From Erpobdella octoculata (Eukaryota; Annelida; Clitellata; Hirudinida; Erpobdellidae): DNA of 64,000 nucleotides. The notes below the pieces were generated by a model. It had not been told where the DNA came from and made no database searches. It saw only the letters and a program-made list of their open reading frames with translations. Within the stretch, counting starts at the first letter, position 1. Each line of letters begins with the position of its first letter. Location of the stretch: contig OZ022238.1 in NCBI GenBank assembly GCA_963978895.1, positions 39,011,820-39,075,819 of the forward strand. The letters run 5' to 3'. A program made the translations under genes and the position numbers. Below, one piece after another: positions 24,774 to 35,863 of this stretch.

Positions 24774-27368
24774 TAGATGAGAAGATGGACATAGGATGTG
24801 CCTCCAAAATGTTCTGAAATAAGGGTTTTATTTTTAATATTTGAAAATTTATTCACAATATAAATTGGAATCTCATAAATCAAGCAATAACTAAATTGTT
24901 CTGAAAACTAACTACCTTCCATGAGTTAGGCCCAGGAACAATCTCCAGTTTTTTCTAAATCCAAAATCGTATGGATTTTGAAAATTCTGTAATGGCATTT
25001 CAAAAACCAATAAAGTTTAAAACAGTAAATTTAATACAACAGATATTAATGAAGATTACAATGATAAATTAAAGTTTAATAATTCAATTAAAAAATTGTT
25101 ATAGCACAATGTATTGAAGCTCAAAGCTTCCCCACAGAAAAATAATATGAATGCGTGTTTAGATCTGTTTTAAAATTAGTTTGTGACACCATATTTGAAA
25201 AAAAAAGAAGAAAGATGGCTAAAAATAGCCTTCAATAAGATACAATTAGAGAAGAAATATCTCAGCTGTGATCATTTAAATGCAGTTCTGATAATATGAA
25301 TTTGACGAAAAGGTACATTTAATGGTCTTGAAAAACAATAAGCATATTTTAAAAAGTATAATTTACTAAAGAAATAAGTAAATGTAATTTTCACCAAGGG
25401 AAATTTCAGAAACTCCGAGGCACAAGATGAGCAGAGTTAAGAAGAGATGTTGGAAAACTAGAATAAACATAAGTCATCAGCACAAATCTGCTTAGAAAAA
25501 ATTATAAGAATGTTCATGTTATATTGGAGGGACTTCAGTGCATATTTGGCAAGAAAGATAAGTATTTTTAACTTTAAAAAAATAGCTGGAAGCAATTAAC
25601 TTAACTAATCGCCTATGAAATAACTTTTTTGCACAAAATTAATGCAAAAAACCTGAACTTTCTATGGTGTCTAGTTTTCAAGTTTATAATCCTCACTAGC
25701 CAGCTGAAGCGTATTATTAAGCTTTTTTTTTTACAAAAATACATTAAAAAAGAAGATGAAATTTGAAGCAATTTAGAAATGTAAAAAATAGAGAGAAAAA
25801 AGACCAAGAATGAACCTTCTCAAATGTTAATAGATTGTATTAAAAAGCATTAAAAACAGCTTAAGGAGATCAATTTTTAAAATATTTATTCAACTTAAAA
25901 ATAAAAAATATGATTATTTTTAATGTATAAACACCAAATATAACAACAACAAATAACCTGTCCAAGAGATTTAAGTCTTCTTTTCTCGAGGAAGTTGGCG
26001 TGCATTTCAACACTCGTTTCACCTTTGCTTATCAGTCGAAAATGCCAGAGAACTAGTCCAGCAAGTGCTATGCAAGCAGTACTACAGAGAAGAAACTCAA
26101 ACATGATTAGGCTGTGGTAAGAAAAAAATGATGTCTTTCGGTATGGTGCAGATGTTACCTGTTAGAAAATAAACCATAAGTATTAATTCATAAACATTAT
26201 TTTATAGAATAATTAATTAAATTGTTTAAATAAATAAATAATTTCATCAGCTTCAAGTTTAAAATTTTATTGATGATGTTGTCAATCAATAAAAACAAAT
26301 GTGGCCAACCACATCAGGTTCAGGCCAGAAGTAGTCTTTGATTAAATATAAAGGATAAAACACTCCAAGCCACCCAACTTTCTAAAAATTAAATGTTATA
26401 CTTTAAAAAAAAAACTACAAAATGATTTATTAAATTAAAACTTACAACAAAATAACAATTTCAAAACTCACTCTACTACCATAAAAATGTTTCTTGAAAA
26501 GAGGATAGGCAACAATAGACACATATGAACACCCAATCAACATGAAAACACAAAACATGAAAAAATAACGATGATTGTAGTGTCCTACACAGTTATTGAG
26601 CCAAGCTGAAAATACAAAATTATTTGAAATAAACACAAATTCGCATCTAATAACATATAATAACACCAATTCAGTTTCTGAAAAGGACTGATATAATTCT
26701 GTCTTAGTAACATTTTCTCATAAAAATAAATCAACAAAAACATAAAACAATAAAACATACGACAATGGTGATCCATTTTTAAAACACATTTATTGCACAC
26801 CCTGCAATGATGTGTCCTCAGAGGTTTTGGCATTATACATTTCTTGCATATCATTGAAACACTAGGCGAATTCTAAAACAATATAAAAAGCAAACAGTTA
26901 TAGTTATATCAAAAAATAAGTTAAACTATATTTAAATGATAACATAAGGAAAACATACAGAGTGAGGATATCCTGGACACGAAAAGGCAGCTTTTAAATA
27001 GTTGAAAATAATATTCATCATCAACCAGTTACCAGCAACAAAATGAACTGATGCCCAGAAAGGGCTTTCTTCAATTTTAAGAGGTAACAAACAGGCAAAA
27101 AATATCACTGAAACGGACGTCATGAGAACCACAAAAAATGTAACAAAAATCTGAAAACAAAATTAAAATTGCAAAGAAGCCATTGTCATTTTTTTAATAT
27201 CTCTGCCTTGTCAAATACCATTCCCAAATATTTCACGAATCGATCGACGAATCGTATGCATGGCTCCATGAGAGTGTCGCAAGCCATAGTCAATGAAAAT
27301 AACGAATTATAAAATAGAGAATATGCCGTGATACGACACAAGAAAATCTTGGTGTCAGTCCGTGCCAT
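24708..27368 (-). CDS. ZDHHC16: Palmitoyltransferase, ZDHHC16 type
   Basis: Exons: 27219-27368, 26959-27150, 26761-26872, 26472-26605, 26313-26381, 25958-26158, 24916-24986 and 24708-24813. The sum is 1035 bp (344 aa), in frame throughout. The protein S-acylates cysteines on targets and is a multi-pass ER/Golgi membrane enzyme. The DHHC cysteine-rich domain runs from about C123 to C151, with [17 protein letters not shown] and then [16 protein letters not shown]. Hydrophobic segments flank it. [12 protein letters not shown] and [16 protein letters not shown], with CPSSHLP in the last exon, are ZDHHC16-specific. The start is taken at ATG 27366-27368 (MARTDTKIF); no in-frame upstream ATG was seen. 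The exon 26313-26381 ([16 protein letters not shown]) is phase 0 at both ends and would read to a stop if unspliced, so it could be a cassette or an alternative end. Homologues have extra sequence at this point. Confidence 0.92.
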
Positions 27369-27993
27369 GGTTCCCAATGTCTCAATACTGACGAGAAAGT
27401 CTGACGACACACGGCATCATTCCTAACTAATCGTCCTCGTGTTTTATTTGTTAGACCTGCTGTTACATGTTATTGTGTATCCATGGCTGAAAATATATAT
27501 TGTAACTGTAACAAGAAAACCGTAAAAACTTTGTTTTAAAAAATCCTTTAAAATTTTTTAGTTGGGCGACTGAAAATTTTTCAATAAAAATTTGAAAATT
27601 AAATGTCACTTTCTTTATCTCTATAGAAATCTGACAGATAAAAAACATAAAAATAACTGAAAAATGAATGAAATAATATACTACGGGTTTGTGGTTTTGC
27701 AAGATTGCCTGGCACGGAACCATTTCAATTTTTATTGGTTTGAAGAGCAGACAGTTCAAAGGATCGAGAAAATAAACAAACAAAAACCACTGCTTATATT
27801 ACACATAAATATACAATTTCAAGGGCTTTAATCTACCTACTGCAGGTCGCAAAAAGGAGTTAAATATAAAATTTATAATGCCATAGAAACAAGGTCATTG
27901 GTCGCGCTACAGAGTTAAGTCGCATAAAAGAAACAATTGTTAAAGATAAACAATAAGTGTCAATTTGTTTTAAAATGTGCTTGTGTCGCTAAG
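27369..27993. other. Upstream of ZDHHC16
   Basis: Presumed promoter/5' UTR and intergenic DNA. No gene or clear motif was recognised. Confidence 0.4.
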
Positions 27994-28047
27994 AAAAACG
28001 TGTTAACTCTGACTCTGTCAAGACAGAGTCAGAGTTAACACGTTTTT
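27994..28047. repeat. 54-bp hairpin with 26-bp perfect arms
   Basis: The left arm 27994-28019 (AAAAACGTGTTAACTCTGAC...) is the exact reverse complement of 28022-28047, separated only by AA. The arms contain no simple repeat. Two possible origins are a real cruciform-forming palindrome and a fold-back assembly artefact. Confidence 0.95.
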
Positions 28048-29852
28048 CCAACGTCGTGGGGAGGAATTGTCCTACCCGCGGGAATGTTCGTTTTCCCTCC
28101 GTCCACAGAATATCGTTTTCTGGACATTTCTTTGTGTTTCATGGCAAACCTCACTTGGCGACAGACAGGGGCATCATTTTAGCAAATCCACGGGGAACAA
28201 CATTTAGAACACCTTGGGAGGGGGCAGTTTTTAATGACCCAAACATTACTATAACATCAACTTTATTCTTCCAAAAATAGCTGATAACCGGGAGGGGGTA
28301 GTCAGAGGTACTTTTACCAAAAATTGTCTAAAACCCTTCGGCTTTTTTTCTTGGCAATCGCTTTCCCCAACCAAATGACGTCCCGTGGCAAAAAATGTTT
28401 TAGAATAATGGCCACAAATCGTAGAATAATTTTCCATTAAATGATTTAACAATTCAACGTATACTACATCAGAAACGAAGTTCCATAAAGTGCTGAAAAC
28501 TTTTTTCCAATTCTTACAAACATTAATAGTTAGTGGCTCCGAAACTCGCTTTATTGTAGAGCCACTTTAAAAATTACTTTTCATTCTTTCATAAAATGAC
28601 TTGATCAGATAGGTGAACACCATCGAGTTCAAAACAAGTTTTTTTTACCTATTTTGCAGCAATTTGTTTAGCAGTGACTTAATTATTATTAAATTAAGCC
28701 TTGCTTAGCGGTTCCTACAAAGTTCTCTGTTGATATTGTTTTTGTATTCAGATGTTTCAAGCGCATAAACTATGAGAAACTGACACAGAAAGTATTGCAA
28801 AAAATACCAGCCCTGAATGCACTGGTGAACATGAACTTTAAAACTGAATAGGAATGGAAGAAGTGCAACAAGGATTGCTAAGAAATCTCAAATATTGATC
28901 CTCTCCTATTGTGATAAATAAATGTATTTTATTAACAAATCAAAACAATTATTTGCAAGGAAGATAACAGAACGTTTTAGGTTAATGAACAAAGACCAGA
29001 ATGTTTCTTGATGAAATAAATTCATTAAAACTTAACTGCAACTTAAAAAACGGATAATCTACAAAATCTGTTTGATAATCTTTAAAAAACTGACAATTGT
29101 AAAGTCCATTTTCTCAGTAGTAAACAAGTGAACTATAAAAAACTTCGTTTTTTAAAAATCCTTTATAAAACATGGAATATAGTACTATAAATACTATATA
29201 AATGAAAAGAATATTTTCAGTGTAAAATTGATATCTGCAATCATGAAAAGAGAATCTAATAATCAATAATTTCAATAAAATTGGTATAAAACCCATATTC
29301 CATTATAAATAAAAATATTCTTATATATGTGAATTATCAATTCAAAGAAAAAAAACTTCAGATCGATTGGAATACGTGAAATGGTTAAAAGTTGACTTCA
29401 AAATTTTTTTTCTTTCAATGAAATAAACAATGATGCAATGATGCATAGATTCTTTAGTCTGAGCATTCAACATTTTTTTTGGAGTGTGAACATCTCAAAA
29501 TTAATGTTTGGTCTTCATGAGTCTATGGACCAAATTTCAGATCGATTTGATGATGGGAAATGGGTTCATTTATTCAGACAGACAGAAAGGCAAAGTTAAA
29601 ATAAAGGATTAAAAAATTAAACAACTTTCTCTTTTTTCATGTTTAAAAATGATAAATATGTCATTGTACCGTCACTTCATATGCTGTTGAACAATAAGAA
29701 GCTAGAATTACAATCTTTTATTTTCATATTCAGACTCACAATTAAACGAGATGATGAATAAAAACATTCTCACTATCTATCTTTTGATTAAAAAACTCTC
29801 ATTGATCCAAAAAATAATGAAAAAGTGTACAAAAATAAAATTTTATTTATGC
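28048..29852. other. Intergenic; possible MITE remnant at 28166-28386
   Basis: CAGGGGCATCATTTTAG at about 28166 and AAATGACGTCCCGTG at about 28372 look like diverged hAT-type inverted ends, but the flanks show no matching duplication. A (CAGA) run near 29578 resembles the end of repeat family B. I see no gene. Confidence 0.4.
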
Positions 29853-29966
29853 CTACTGATTTACTGTATATAGTATTTTAAATTTTGATTGCCTTCCAGC
29901 TTTAAATTTACCAGCTTTTATTCCAGCAACACAAGACTTTAAATATTTGATCATTGGTTGTTCATT
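29853..29966 (-). CDS. Possible 3'-terminal exon of unknown gene
   Basis: A good acceptor (TTTTTCCTGCAG) at 29967 is followed by 37 codons and a stop. The product is basic (KYLKSCVAGIKAGKFKAGRQ). The composition looks coding, but I do not recognise the family. It lies on the same strand as SETD4 and 800 bp beyond its stop, so it could be an alternative last exon of that gene (phase 0 fits exon 7) or part of another transcript. Chance is not excluded. Confidence 0.3.
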   Translation of the reverse strand, partial: NEQPMIKYLKSCVAGIKAGKFKAGRQSKFKILYTVNQ

Positions 29967-30119
29967 CTGCAGGAAAAATAAAAAAAAGCTAAAAAAAAAC
30001 ATTTTTTAATAAACTAAAATAATATATTGCAAGATAATTTTATTTTTTAAATTGAATTTTTTCTCACGAATCTCATGAAATTTTCATGTGCATTTAAACA
30101 TATTGAAGTGGCCTTGTGT

Positions 30120-30362
30120 TCTATATATATAAAAATGACCCTTTCTGTATGTTCTTTATGCATTGCTACACCATTCATCCGATCGTAATGAAATTTTCAC
30201 ACAACCTTGAGAGTCAAAGGGAAACCATTATAAATAGTGAAAAAAAAATTAAAGTCGGTCACAAAATGAGCGGAGCGGAGCAAGAGAGCGAGCGGGAACT
30301 CCAGCGGTTCAGATTTCTATAAAGGACCAACTCATACACAAACATTCATTTTTATATATAGA
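30120..30362 (+). mobile_element. Helitron family 1 fragments
   Basis: The 5' type end TCTATATATATAAAAATGAC begins at 30120 and runs through ATTCATCCGATCGTAATG and GGTCACAAAATGAGCGGAGC to about 30315. A second 5' end in reverse (ACATTCATTTTTATATATAG) ends near 30362. The minisatellite of longer copies is missing. Confidence 0.7.
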
Positions 30363-30654
30363 TAAAGAAGCAAATTAAGCTGGGTCTTTTCTAGGAATCA
30401 CATCTAAAACAAGCTTTTTTTGAAAGGGCAAAAATTTTGTAAATTGTAATCTTAATTGTTAAAACCATATGGTTTTTGTTATAAAACTGTGACTGTGGAA
30501 AACAAATTGATTGAACTTTAAAAAAGTACATTTCATTTATTCTTTCTCACTTTGAACATCGTTGCATTTTACTTTCCTTTTTAATATCCGTTTTATCTGC
30601 ACCATAGTGTTTAACAATTTAAAATGCACTATTTAAAATTTACCAGTAAACTGG

Positions 30655-30773
30655 TTCGTATCCCAAGTCGGTAAAACTCTAGGCTGAAAATCGGTAATAA
30701 ATGACAATCTGTTGCCCCTTAACAACATGCTTCTTCTCTCATCTCCAAGAGTAGATTCTGGTATTCTAATAGA
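30655..30773 (-). other. Open reading frame continuing past the SETD4 stop
   Basis: Directly after the exon 8 TGA, the same frame reads on for about 40 codons (RIPESTLGDERRSM, then FITDFQPRVLPTW). It reaches a possible donor (ACTG/GTAAAT) near 30660. A phase-matched acceptor (CTTGTTTTAG) at about 30406 would give DVIPRKDPA and a stop. The composition is coding-like, but I know no homologue. It may be a former C-terminal extension. Confidence 0.3.
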
Positions 30774-32615
30774 TCAATCTTGTGCTTGTATCATGATTGC
30801 ATTTATAATATTTTTGAAACTTTTACACAATTCGTGTGCTATTCTGCTATGATAAGAAGTACCAGTCTGAAATCAAAATAAAACTAAACTTAAGCAAAAT
30901 TAACAGGTTGCCTTAAAATAATACAACTGATAAGAAAACTAACATGCACTGTGAATGGTCTTAAAGATTCAATCAGACACTTAACAACTCGGTTGATAAC
31001 GTCTTCATCAGAAGATATCTTTTTTAAATCAAAAAACTGTTCAACTGCATCTCTGAAAGGAATTACAAAACCAACAAATTATTAAGTACAAAAAATATGA
31101 TTTCAACTTTTAAAAAAATGTATGATTAACTAACATTTTATGATTGGCATACAATAATTTTATGGTGCATGAAAGATTCCATGAGACTCCCTCTAGTGAG
31201 ATAAGCATAAACCTAATATACAAATAATATACGATGAGATTTAGTGATTAAAAATAGAGATTAGAATAGCATTTAAAGAGGCACATCCTTTCAATTATTT
31301 GTCAAGCCAACCAATCAATGTGTCATAATAATTATGTATGAAAAATTTTTTATGAAGGAGTAAATAACTATTTTAATCAAAGTTATTTCAGACTTCTAGT
31401 CTATATGTTAAAATAGATTGCTGGATGCTATTTACATTAAAACATAAATTTCTGCAGCACATTAGATTATGCTATTTTCTTATATGAATACCTCAAAACA
31501 ACATTTTGATTTAAGAGTCATCTATATAAAATAAAAATTCATATATAAGTTAAAAAATTTTATTCTATGATGGCCTCATTCTGTAGTTTGAAACTGACAT
31601 CCATTCCAGCGTGATGCCATAACAGAAAAAATGTGGTTGAGCAATGTTAAAAATTCAATGCAATTTAAATTCAATAAAACCCAAGAAATGTTTTTATTTA
31701 TGAACAGGTAAACAATATTTTCCACACTCACATATACAAACCACATGTGCAGAAAAGTGTAAAACACATTAAGAAAAATTATTTGCTTAAACACAACAAC
31801 AACAACAGTAATAATTTAATTTAATTAAATAAGACCATAAAACAAAATAAATTAAATTACTTATCAAATCCATTTGAACAAATGACTTTCTTTTTCCTCT
31901 CAATGTTTCCATGGACTAATCGTAAGATCTTCATAGTTTCACATACTTCATCTAAAATACACATCATATTCATAATACTGATTTGAAACAGTGATAAAAA
32001 TATGGTTCAACACTACATTTAATGATCTTGACAAACATATAAAATAGAGCTGCGAATTTATCGCGATTAATTCCGTTAATTAACGCAAACAAATTAGCGC
32101 ACATTAAAACAAATTAACGCCGTTACATATTTTAACGACTAGTCTAAATTTTGCACCAAAATATAATATTAATATCTATTTTTTTTTATTAAATGCTCTT
32201 ATATAACTTTTGTTTGTTTGTTTGTTTTTCTGTGGTGATCAAATCTTAGAAACAGAAATTCACCCACTTTTCGACCACCTAGAGCTCTAAAACTTTCAAG
32301 AAAGCTTTATTCTGGATGACAATACATGAACTGAATGTTTCCGACATAAATCAATTAAAATAAATCAAATTAAATTAATTAAGTTGTTTATTTAAAAGTC
32401 GCCAGAGGTCTAAAATAATTAAACAGTTTATTTATGAGTCGCCAGAGATCCAATATACAAGATTGAGCGTAATGCTTGTTTTAGATTCAAAAGTTTTAGT
32501 TCGTTGACTCTGATAAAGAGGCAAATAAAAGCATTTTTTAAAATTTAATTTATCTTTACTTGTTCAACGTATTTTTATCCATTTTCTTGTACCTCTCTTG
32601 AGAGAGAGAAAGAGC

Positions 32616-32661
<46 letters not shown>

Positions 32662-34827
32662 AAGAGAGAGAGAGAGAAAGAGAGGGAGAGAGAAAGAGAG
32701 AGAGTACTGTGTTTGAAACAGAAATTGTATCTAAACATATTGCGTTAAAATCACGATTAACTCTCAATTAAAATTTTTAATCGTATGTGATTAAACGATT
32801 AAAAATTTTAATCGATTCACAGCTCTAATATAAAATAATAATATAAATAAGTTTTTATTTTAAAAACATTCATAAATATACTTAATCATCACATTTTAAT
32901 AATAAACAATAACTATTTGAAGCTGTAAAATTGTTTACGCGATACTACAAAGTTTACTTATACTCACCTATGCTAAAACTAATGTGGTCCAGTGGATTAC
33001 TTGGGCAGATGAATCCATACCCCATCAGCAAATCAATATTATCCAGGGCCCCATAATTAATAAAAACTTGTTTATATTTTCTATATGGAATCAAAGTCCT
33101 GATTTCATAACAACCAGTTAAAACATTGAAAGCTGCATCTACCTGTAATTATATAATGTAAATTTTATAAAAGTTAATAGAAAATACCTTAGTAGAAATA
33201 AATACCTTAGCAGTAGGGGAGTGATTGAACATGTCCAAAAAAGGAATTAGTGCATAATTATCAGGCTCATTATTAAACCAGCTGAGATGAGGCTGTGGAT
33301 GATAAGCAGACCTGCTACTTATCACTGACCATGCCCATAGAAATGTTTCCAAGTTAAGAATTTCATCAAATTTATGCCCATCGATTTCTGCACTGCTAAA
33401 AATAGTTTTCAACTTTTCAAAAGATAACAGACATGCACTCTTTTGTTCCGTAACTTTCGACAAAACCCAGTGTGGTAAACATTGGAGTTCTTCATCTTTC
33501 CAGAAAAGTGGTAGAGAGATGCTTTGAGGCAGTACATTCAAGTACGCAAACCAGCACGATTGCTTTCCAATAAATTTTTCATGTGACAAAAACACAGAAA
33601 GCGCTTCCATTGGAGAAAGCTTTTCCTTTAATCTAAAATGTTTGGTATTTTAAATAATGCTTATTATTAATAACGTAAGCCCACTGTCATTAATCTGGAA
33701 AATTCATTATTCCAAACAAATCACAGTTGTTAGACAAGATTTTACATCGTTGTTCATAAATAAGGTGATTTAAAAACCTTTCAAAAATGGGTTTCAATGG
33801 GCTTTGAAGAATTGCTGATGTTGTAATGAAGTAGTTAGAAGATACTGATATCACCAAATTGCCAGCCTTAATGACCTTTGTGGCCATGAAGCCCCTACCA
33901 GAATCTGCAAAACAATCAATAAGTTTTATTTCAGGATACTTTGACATTAACAGACTTCGAGATTTATGAAAATTCAAACTATTGATGCACATTTACCTAG
34001 TGACAACTTAAACAACTTGGACACTCAAAAAAGTGACCCAATAGTTAAATAATTGAAGAATGCATTATAAAATATTCAATTGAATATTTCAATATAAAAT
34101 CATTTTATATTGAATAATCCAATTGGATCTTTTTACACACTTTTACTTAACTTGACTTCTCTGTCTGTCTATCTATCTGTCTATCTCTCTGTCGTCAAAT
34201 TTTGCAATCGATTTTAAACTAACTTCCCGATGAGTTAGAGACTTCAAAATTTGAACATACCTCTGCACTAATTAATAATGCATTCTATCAAATTTTCCGA
34301 TCGATTGGAAACAAATTTAATTAAAAATTTATTTGTGATATTTTCATCAAACTATTTATTGTCTATGCTAATATGTTTGTTGTTTATGTAGTAAAAAAAT
34401 ACAAAAATGTGTTTTTAAAAAACTTTGTTTTTGCTTCACTCGTTATATAATGAGCTAACTGAAAAAAATATTTAAATTTTAATAAAAATCGATAAAATTT
34501 TATTAAAATTATCAATTTTTTATTGAAATTGAAATAATTGTTCTCCAGTTAACTCATTACATTATTATATGTTCTTAAATGTTCTATACTGAAAGTTGAT
34601 TTGAAGATTGCTACAAGAATAATATTTATAAAAAAAACTTAGGCCCAATAAAAAACAATAACTGACAGTTGACCTGAAAAATTTCTTAAAGTTATAGAAG
34701 GCATTTGAATTTTTGATCCATTTGAAGATGTTGATGTCATCCAGTTATAAAGGATTTTCATGGATTCAGGTAGTTTTTCAGAAGGTACAGCTTTTCTTTG
34801 AATTCTTTTTCTTAAACACCGACCCAT
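30774..34827 (-). CDS. SETD4: SETD4-type SET-domain methyltransferase, one-base frame error in exon 4
   Basis: Exons: 34674-34827, 33778-33904, 33206-33632, 32968-33143, 31861-31951, 31135-31212, 30944-31052 and 30774-30866. SETD4 is a split SET-domain lysine methyltransferase of the Rubisco LSMT/SETD3 class. Visible motifs: SGRGFMATKV at the start of SET (about residue 53), an insert, TFLWAWSVISSR before the second half, FLDMFNHSP (about 226-233), YEIRT and VFINYG with the cofactor-binding Tyr, then the Rubis-subs-bind C-terminal part (EGVSWNLSCTIKLLY). The exons total 1255 bp, one more than 418 codons. The extra base lies in an A run (T run in the gene) at about 33119-33123 in exon 4, between the AAFN and YEIRT parts. 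Either the gene is broken or the assembly has an indel. The frame stays open for about 40 codons past the TGA at 30774. Confidence 0.88.
32045..32827. mobile_element. hAT-type non-autonomous element with exact 8-bp target duplication, SETD4 intron 4
   Basis: The ends TAGAGCTGCGAATTTATCG and CGATTCACAGCTCTA are inverted and are flanked on both sides by ATATAAAA (32037-32044 and 32828-32835). Subterminal blocks are rich in TTAATCG/CGATTAA. The interior holds a repeat fragment (about 32210-32570, related to families A/B) and a GA microsatellite (32598-32704). Confidence 0.88.
32598..32704. repeat. (GA)n-rich microsatellite
   Basis: GAGAGA with occasional AAA or GGG interruptions. The long serine/leucine frames on the minus strand are artefacts of it. 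Confidence 0.95.
34128..34448 (+). repeat. Interspersed repeat family B (copy 3), SETD4 intron 1
   Basis: Aligns end to end with 19922-20247: ACACACTTTTACTTAACTTG, a (CTGT/CTAT)n run, AATGCATTCTATCAAATTTT, TTGTCTATGCTAATATG. It lies between SETD4 exons 1 and 2. Confidence 0.8.
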
Positions 34828-35863
34828 TTCAAATGTCCTAATAAATGTATAAAAAAATATTTCGTATAAAGTCAACTAGAATATTAGATCTTATTGATAA
34901 AAGCGAATAATAATAATAATAAGTCAAGTGAAGTGATGGGAGCTTGTTTACTTTTTGCCGAACCACAACAAAGATTCGTAATGAATAACCAAGTTTATTA
35001 ATAAACAAATTAGTTTAATAGTAATGCATCATAATAAAATAAAAACACAATTAATTTGCAGCATTTGGATTCACCAAATGCTCTGGCTTAAACCACATTT
35101 ACAACGGTGAATAAAAAACGCGTAAGGGGACGTCCTTTAATTATGTCAACAATTTTCAGGCTATTTGTTACCGCCTCGCTCTATTTTGTCAGCAACTGTC
35201 AAACTTTCAGTCACCCCCCTAACAAAATTATGTCAAACAAGTTTTACCCCCCCCCAAAAAACAACAAAATAACCATGGCCCCCTCAAGATTTTTCCACCA
35301 AATAGATAAATATCTTTTCTAGCTAACCCATGAATGAGTATTTACATTAGTTGATAAAAACAGTATTTATCATACTTTTTAAATTATATTGCTTATAATC
35401 TACTGCTAATATGTTTCAATCTTTTAGTGCTTAGTTTCTCACACCTCTTACTTTTCTCATATCTATCCATCTCTTTTTCTTTATCTCTGTTTTCCTCTTA
35501 GATATAGGGTGATTTTTAAAATTTGCTTACTAATGTTTAAAATTACAAATTTTTCTTTTCCACTTTTTTCTGTTAAGCATTCTTTTGCTAAACGCTCTTT
35601 TTCCTACTCTGGTCCCTTTCTCTGGAACTCTCTTCCTACTTCTATTCACTGATCTCTATATTATAGAGATCAGTGACTTTTATTACTAAATCTACTTCTC
35701 TCACTGTTTTCCGTCGGGGCTTAAAAGTTATCCGTTTTATAAGTTCGTGTCCGAGCGCTATTGAACGCCAAGGAAATAGCGCTATAGAAATTTAATGGAT
35801 TGATTGCTTTCGGTCCATCCGATCGAATTCGCATGAAATTTAGACTCGTATATCTGTCCCAGC
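34828..35863. other. Intergenic with repeat fragments
   Basis: At 35110-35255 a block (GGACGTCCTTTAATTATGTC, CAACTGTCAAACTTTCAGTC, then a C run) recurs at 51820-51945. At 35330-35440 a block (GAGTATTTACATTAGTTGAT, AGTATTTATCATACTT) recurs at 37690-37800. A short palindrome (GATCTCTATATTATAGAGATC) is at 35651-35671. No gene. Confidence 0.5.

Noticed and set aside
27463..27783. Minus-strand 106-codon ORF upstream of ZDHHC16
   Set aside because: AT-driven, hydrophobic by composition, no family motif and no matching splice sites with the gene.
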